A stretch of 63,009 nucleotides of DNA, taken from IMG/VR virus record IMGVR_UViG_3300036774_000098, positions 1 to 63,009 of that record; one strand, given 5' to 3'. This document shows positions 62,280 to 63,009 of the stretch, piece by piece (the first letter of the stretch is position 1; the number at the start of each line of letters is the position of its first letter). Source of the stretch: a virus. A program made the position numbers and the translations under genes. The notes under the pieces are model-generated. The model saw only the letters and a list, made by a program, of their open reading frames with translations, did no database searches and had not been told where the DNA came from.

Positions 62280-62471
62280 TCAGTTTGTGCTATCAAGGAG
62301 CTCAGACAGCTCTTTGACATTCTTCTGCACTGCCCGCTCAGGTTCCGCGTGTTCGTTCACGCAGGAACCTGTTTTTGTTACTGGTTTCAACATTATGTGC
62401 GTGAACGGGCTCACGCTGGCAGGCTCAGTAATGCCGAACACCGGGCGGGTGGGGCCATAAATCTTTTCCAT
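62280..62471 (-). CDS. Small hypothetical protein
   Basis: 63 residues, AAAGGAGGAATT just before the ATG. One cysteine, and sequence such as FGITEPASVSPFTHIMLKPV. Unknown function. Confidence 0.55.
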   Translation of the reverse strand: MEKIYGPTRPVFGITEPASVSPFTHIMLKPVTKTGSCVNEHAEPERAVQKNVKELSELLDSTN

Positions 62472-62481
62472 AATTCCTCCT

Positions 62482-62565
62482 TTAGAGTGGCAGCGCTAAA
62501 CTCAAGACGCCCATTACAAAGAGCACAAAGGCCAGGATCGCCGCAAGGGCCAAAACGTCCTTCAT
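62482..62565 (-). CDS. 27-residue single-span membrane peptide
   Basis: MKDVLALAAILAFVLFVMGV and seven more residues: one hydrophobic span with almost no soluble part. The ATG overlaps the upstream stop by 4 bases and GAGGA lies upstream. Could modify a membrane complex. Confidence 0.5.
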   Translation of the reverse strand: MKDVLALAAILAFVLFVMGVLSLALPL

Positions 62566-62897
62566 TCCTCATTCTCCTTGGGCAGATACATTAGCCCGTT
62601 CAGTTTAAGCCAGAGAACCTGAACGCGGCCCACGTTCTCAGCTAAAGCCTGAGAACAGGTGGACTCGATCAGCATTAGCGGCCGTCGGCTATCAATAGGC
62701 GGCAAAGCGCCATCCTCGTTGATATCCGAGAAAAACCGCTCGGCCCTCACACCCCACATATCGGCCTTCTCGGGGCTCGGCAGCACCGCCAACGTCCAGC
62801 CCGGCATGACAGCCTGAAGCTGATCGGCGGTGTCCTGAGCGCGATCACGGTTCAAATACGCCTTGGTCTTTCCAGTTCCGTTTGGTGACAAACCCAT
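62562..62897 (-). CDS. Hypothetical protein
   Basis: 111 residues from ATG 62897, which shares a base with the stop of the gene upstream (TAATGG). An ATG 12 bases further up is possible. Sequence RAQDTADQLQAVMPGWTLAV, GVRAERFFSDINEDGALPPI. It carries the only minus-strand copy of the 11-mer. Unknown function. Confidence 0.6.
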   Translation of the reverse strand: MGLSPNGTGKTKAYLNRDRAQDTADQLQAVMPGWTLAVLPSPEKADMWGVRAERFFSDINEDGALPPIDSRRPLMLIESTCSQALAENVGRVQVLWLKLNGLMYLPKENEE

Positions 62898-63009
62898 TAT
62901 GGTTCCCATTTCCTCAGGTTATGAACTCCGATTACGCAGGTGACGATCAGGCAGGCGACAGCGCCCGCCTTGGCATGGCCCAGGATGATCCCCAGGCACA
63001 AGAGGTTGA
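62897..63009 (-). CDS. Partial membrane protein, start outside window
   Basis: Open frame from the right edge to TAA at 62897, encoding a hydrophobic C-terminal piece (LLCLGIILGHAKAGAVACLI, VTCVIGVHNL). Its stop overlaps the next start, so it belongs to the same chain of small genes. Confidence 0.55.
   Translation of the reverse strand, partial: NLLCLGIILGHAKAGAVACLIVTCVIGVHNLRKWEP

Noticed and set aside
1-63009. CRISPR array, insertion sequence, integrase or att site
   Set aside because: No regularly spaced repeats, transposase or recombinase reading frame, or duplicated tRNA end was seen.
1-63009. Window ends joining into a circle
   Set aside because: Joining the ends gives no clearly natural gene across the junction. 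Circularity cannot be decided without reads.

Overview
The window is 63 kb of a tailed-phage genome. It reads as a podovirus with a Bordetella BPP-1-like head module (Bbp16 and Bbp19 families, capsid staple) joined to a T7-like short-tail and ejection-protein module. The host is most likely an alphaproteobacterium: the phage carries a GcrA-like regulator, a protein of the alphaproteobacterial cell-cycle circuit, and a small outer-membrane barrel of the Omp25/porin type. I see no integrase, excisionase, DNA polymerase, primase, replicative helicase or phage RNA polymerase, so it probably uses host RNA polymerase and the host replisome, to which it adds its own sliding clamp, an SSB-like protein and a putative initiator.

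Layout. 1-984 (minus): a partial gene and a small gene. 985-1594: non-coding, with a 19-bp tandem repeat and the terminator of the next operon. 1595-4680 (minus): eight short genes, four of them likely DNA-binding regulators, behind one sigma70-type promoter whose -10 lies in a perfect palindrome. 4787-6293 (plus): three tiny coupled genes, a methyltransferase and a hypothetical gene. 6706-40712 (plus): large terminase, portal, a glycosyltransferase, a possible small RNA, scaffold, major capsid and cement proteins, two histidine-rich proteins, tail tube proteins, a beta-helix tail spike, four ejection proteins (one with a lytic transglycosylase domain and one with an ADP-ribosyltransferase-like domain), tail fibre, then endolysin, holin and a membrane coiled-coil protein. 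A LAGLIDADG homing endonuclease gene interrupts this block at 16.9-17.5 kb. 40662-44482 (minus): a MarR-like regulator, an HNH nuclease, small hypotheticals, an SSB-like protein and a RecB/Cas4-type exonuclease. 44632-46247 (plus): outer-membrane barrel, GcrA and a DUF1064 nuclease. 46244-51694 (minus): four tiny coupled ORFs, a nitrilase-family enzyme, an RNA ligase, a DnaN-like clamp, a hypothetical and a replication-initiator-like gene with iteron-like repeats inside it.

51.8-54.7 kb is almost protein-free. It has two good sigma70-type promoters, each followed by several hundred bases of nested inverted repeats and then by tRNA or tRNA-like genes, one of which is split by about 113 nt. This looks like one or two large ornate non-coding RNAs next to a tRNA array, and it is the most unusual part of the window. 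54.7-55.6 kb (plus) holds small acidic proteins and a Tad2-like (DUF2829) anti-Thoeris protein. 55.7-60.8 kb (minus) carries an Rha/antirepressor protein, a DUF7227 protein, a stand-alone SLOG-like nucleotide-binding protein, a DUF932 protein and a ribbon-helix-helix protein. 60.9-62.0 kb (plus) carries a coiled-coil protein and a long small-terminase-like protein. The right end (minus) has small membrane proteins and a partial gene.

How it fits together: early leftward and rightward operons carry regulators, anti-defence and replication-hijack functions, and one long rightward operon builds and releases the virion. Family names are from reading the protein sequences against remembered families. 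No database search was run.
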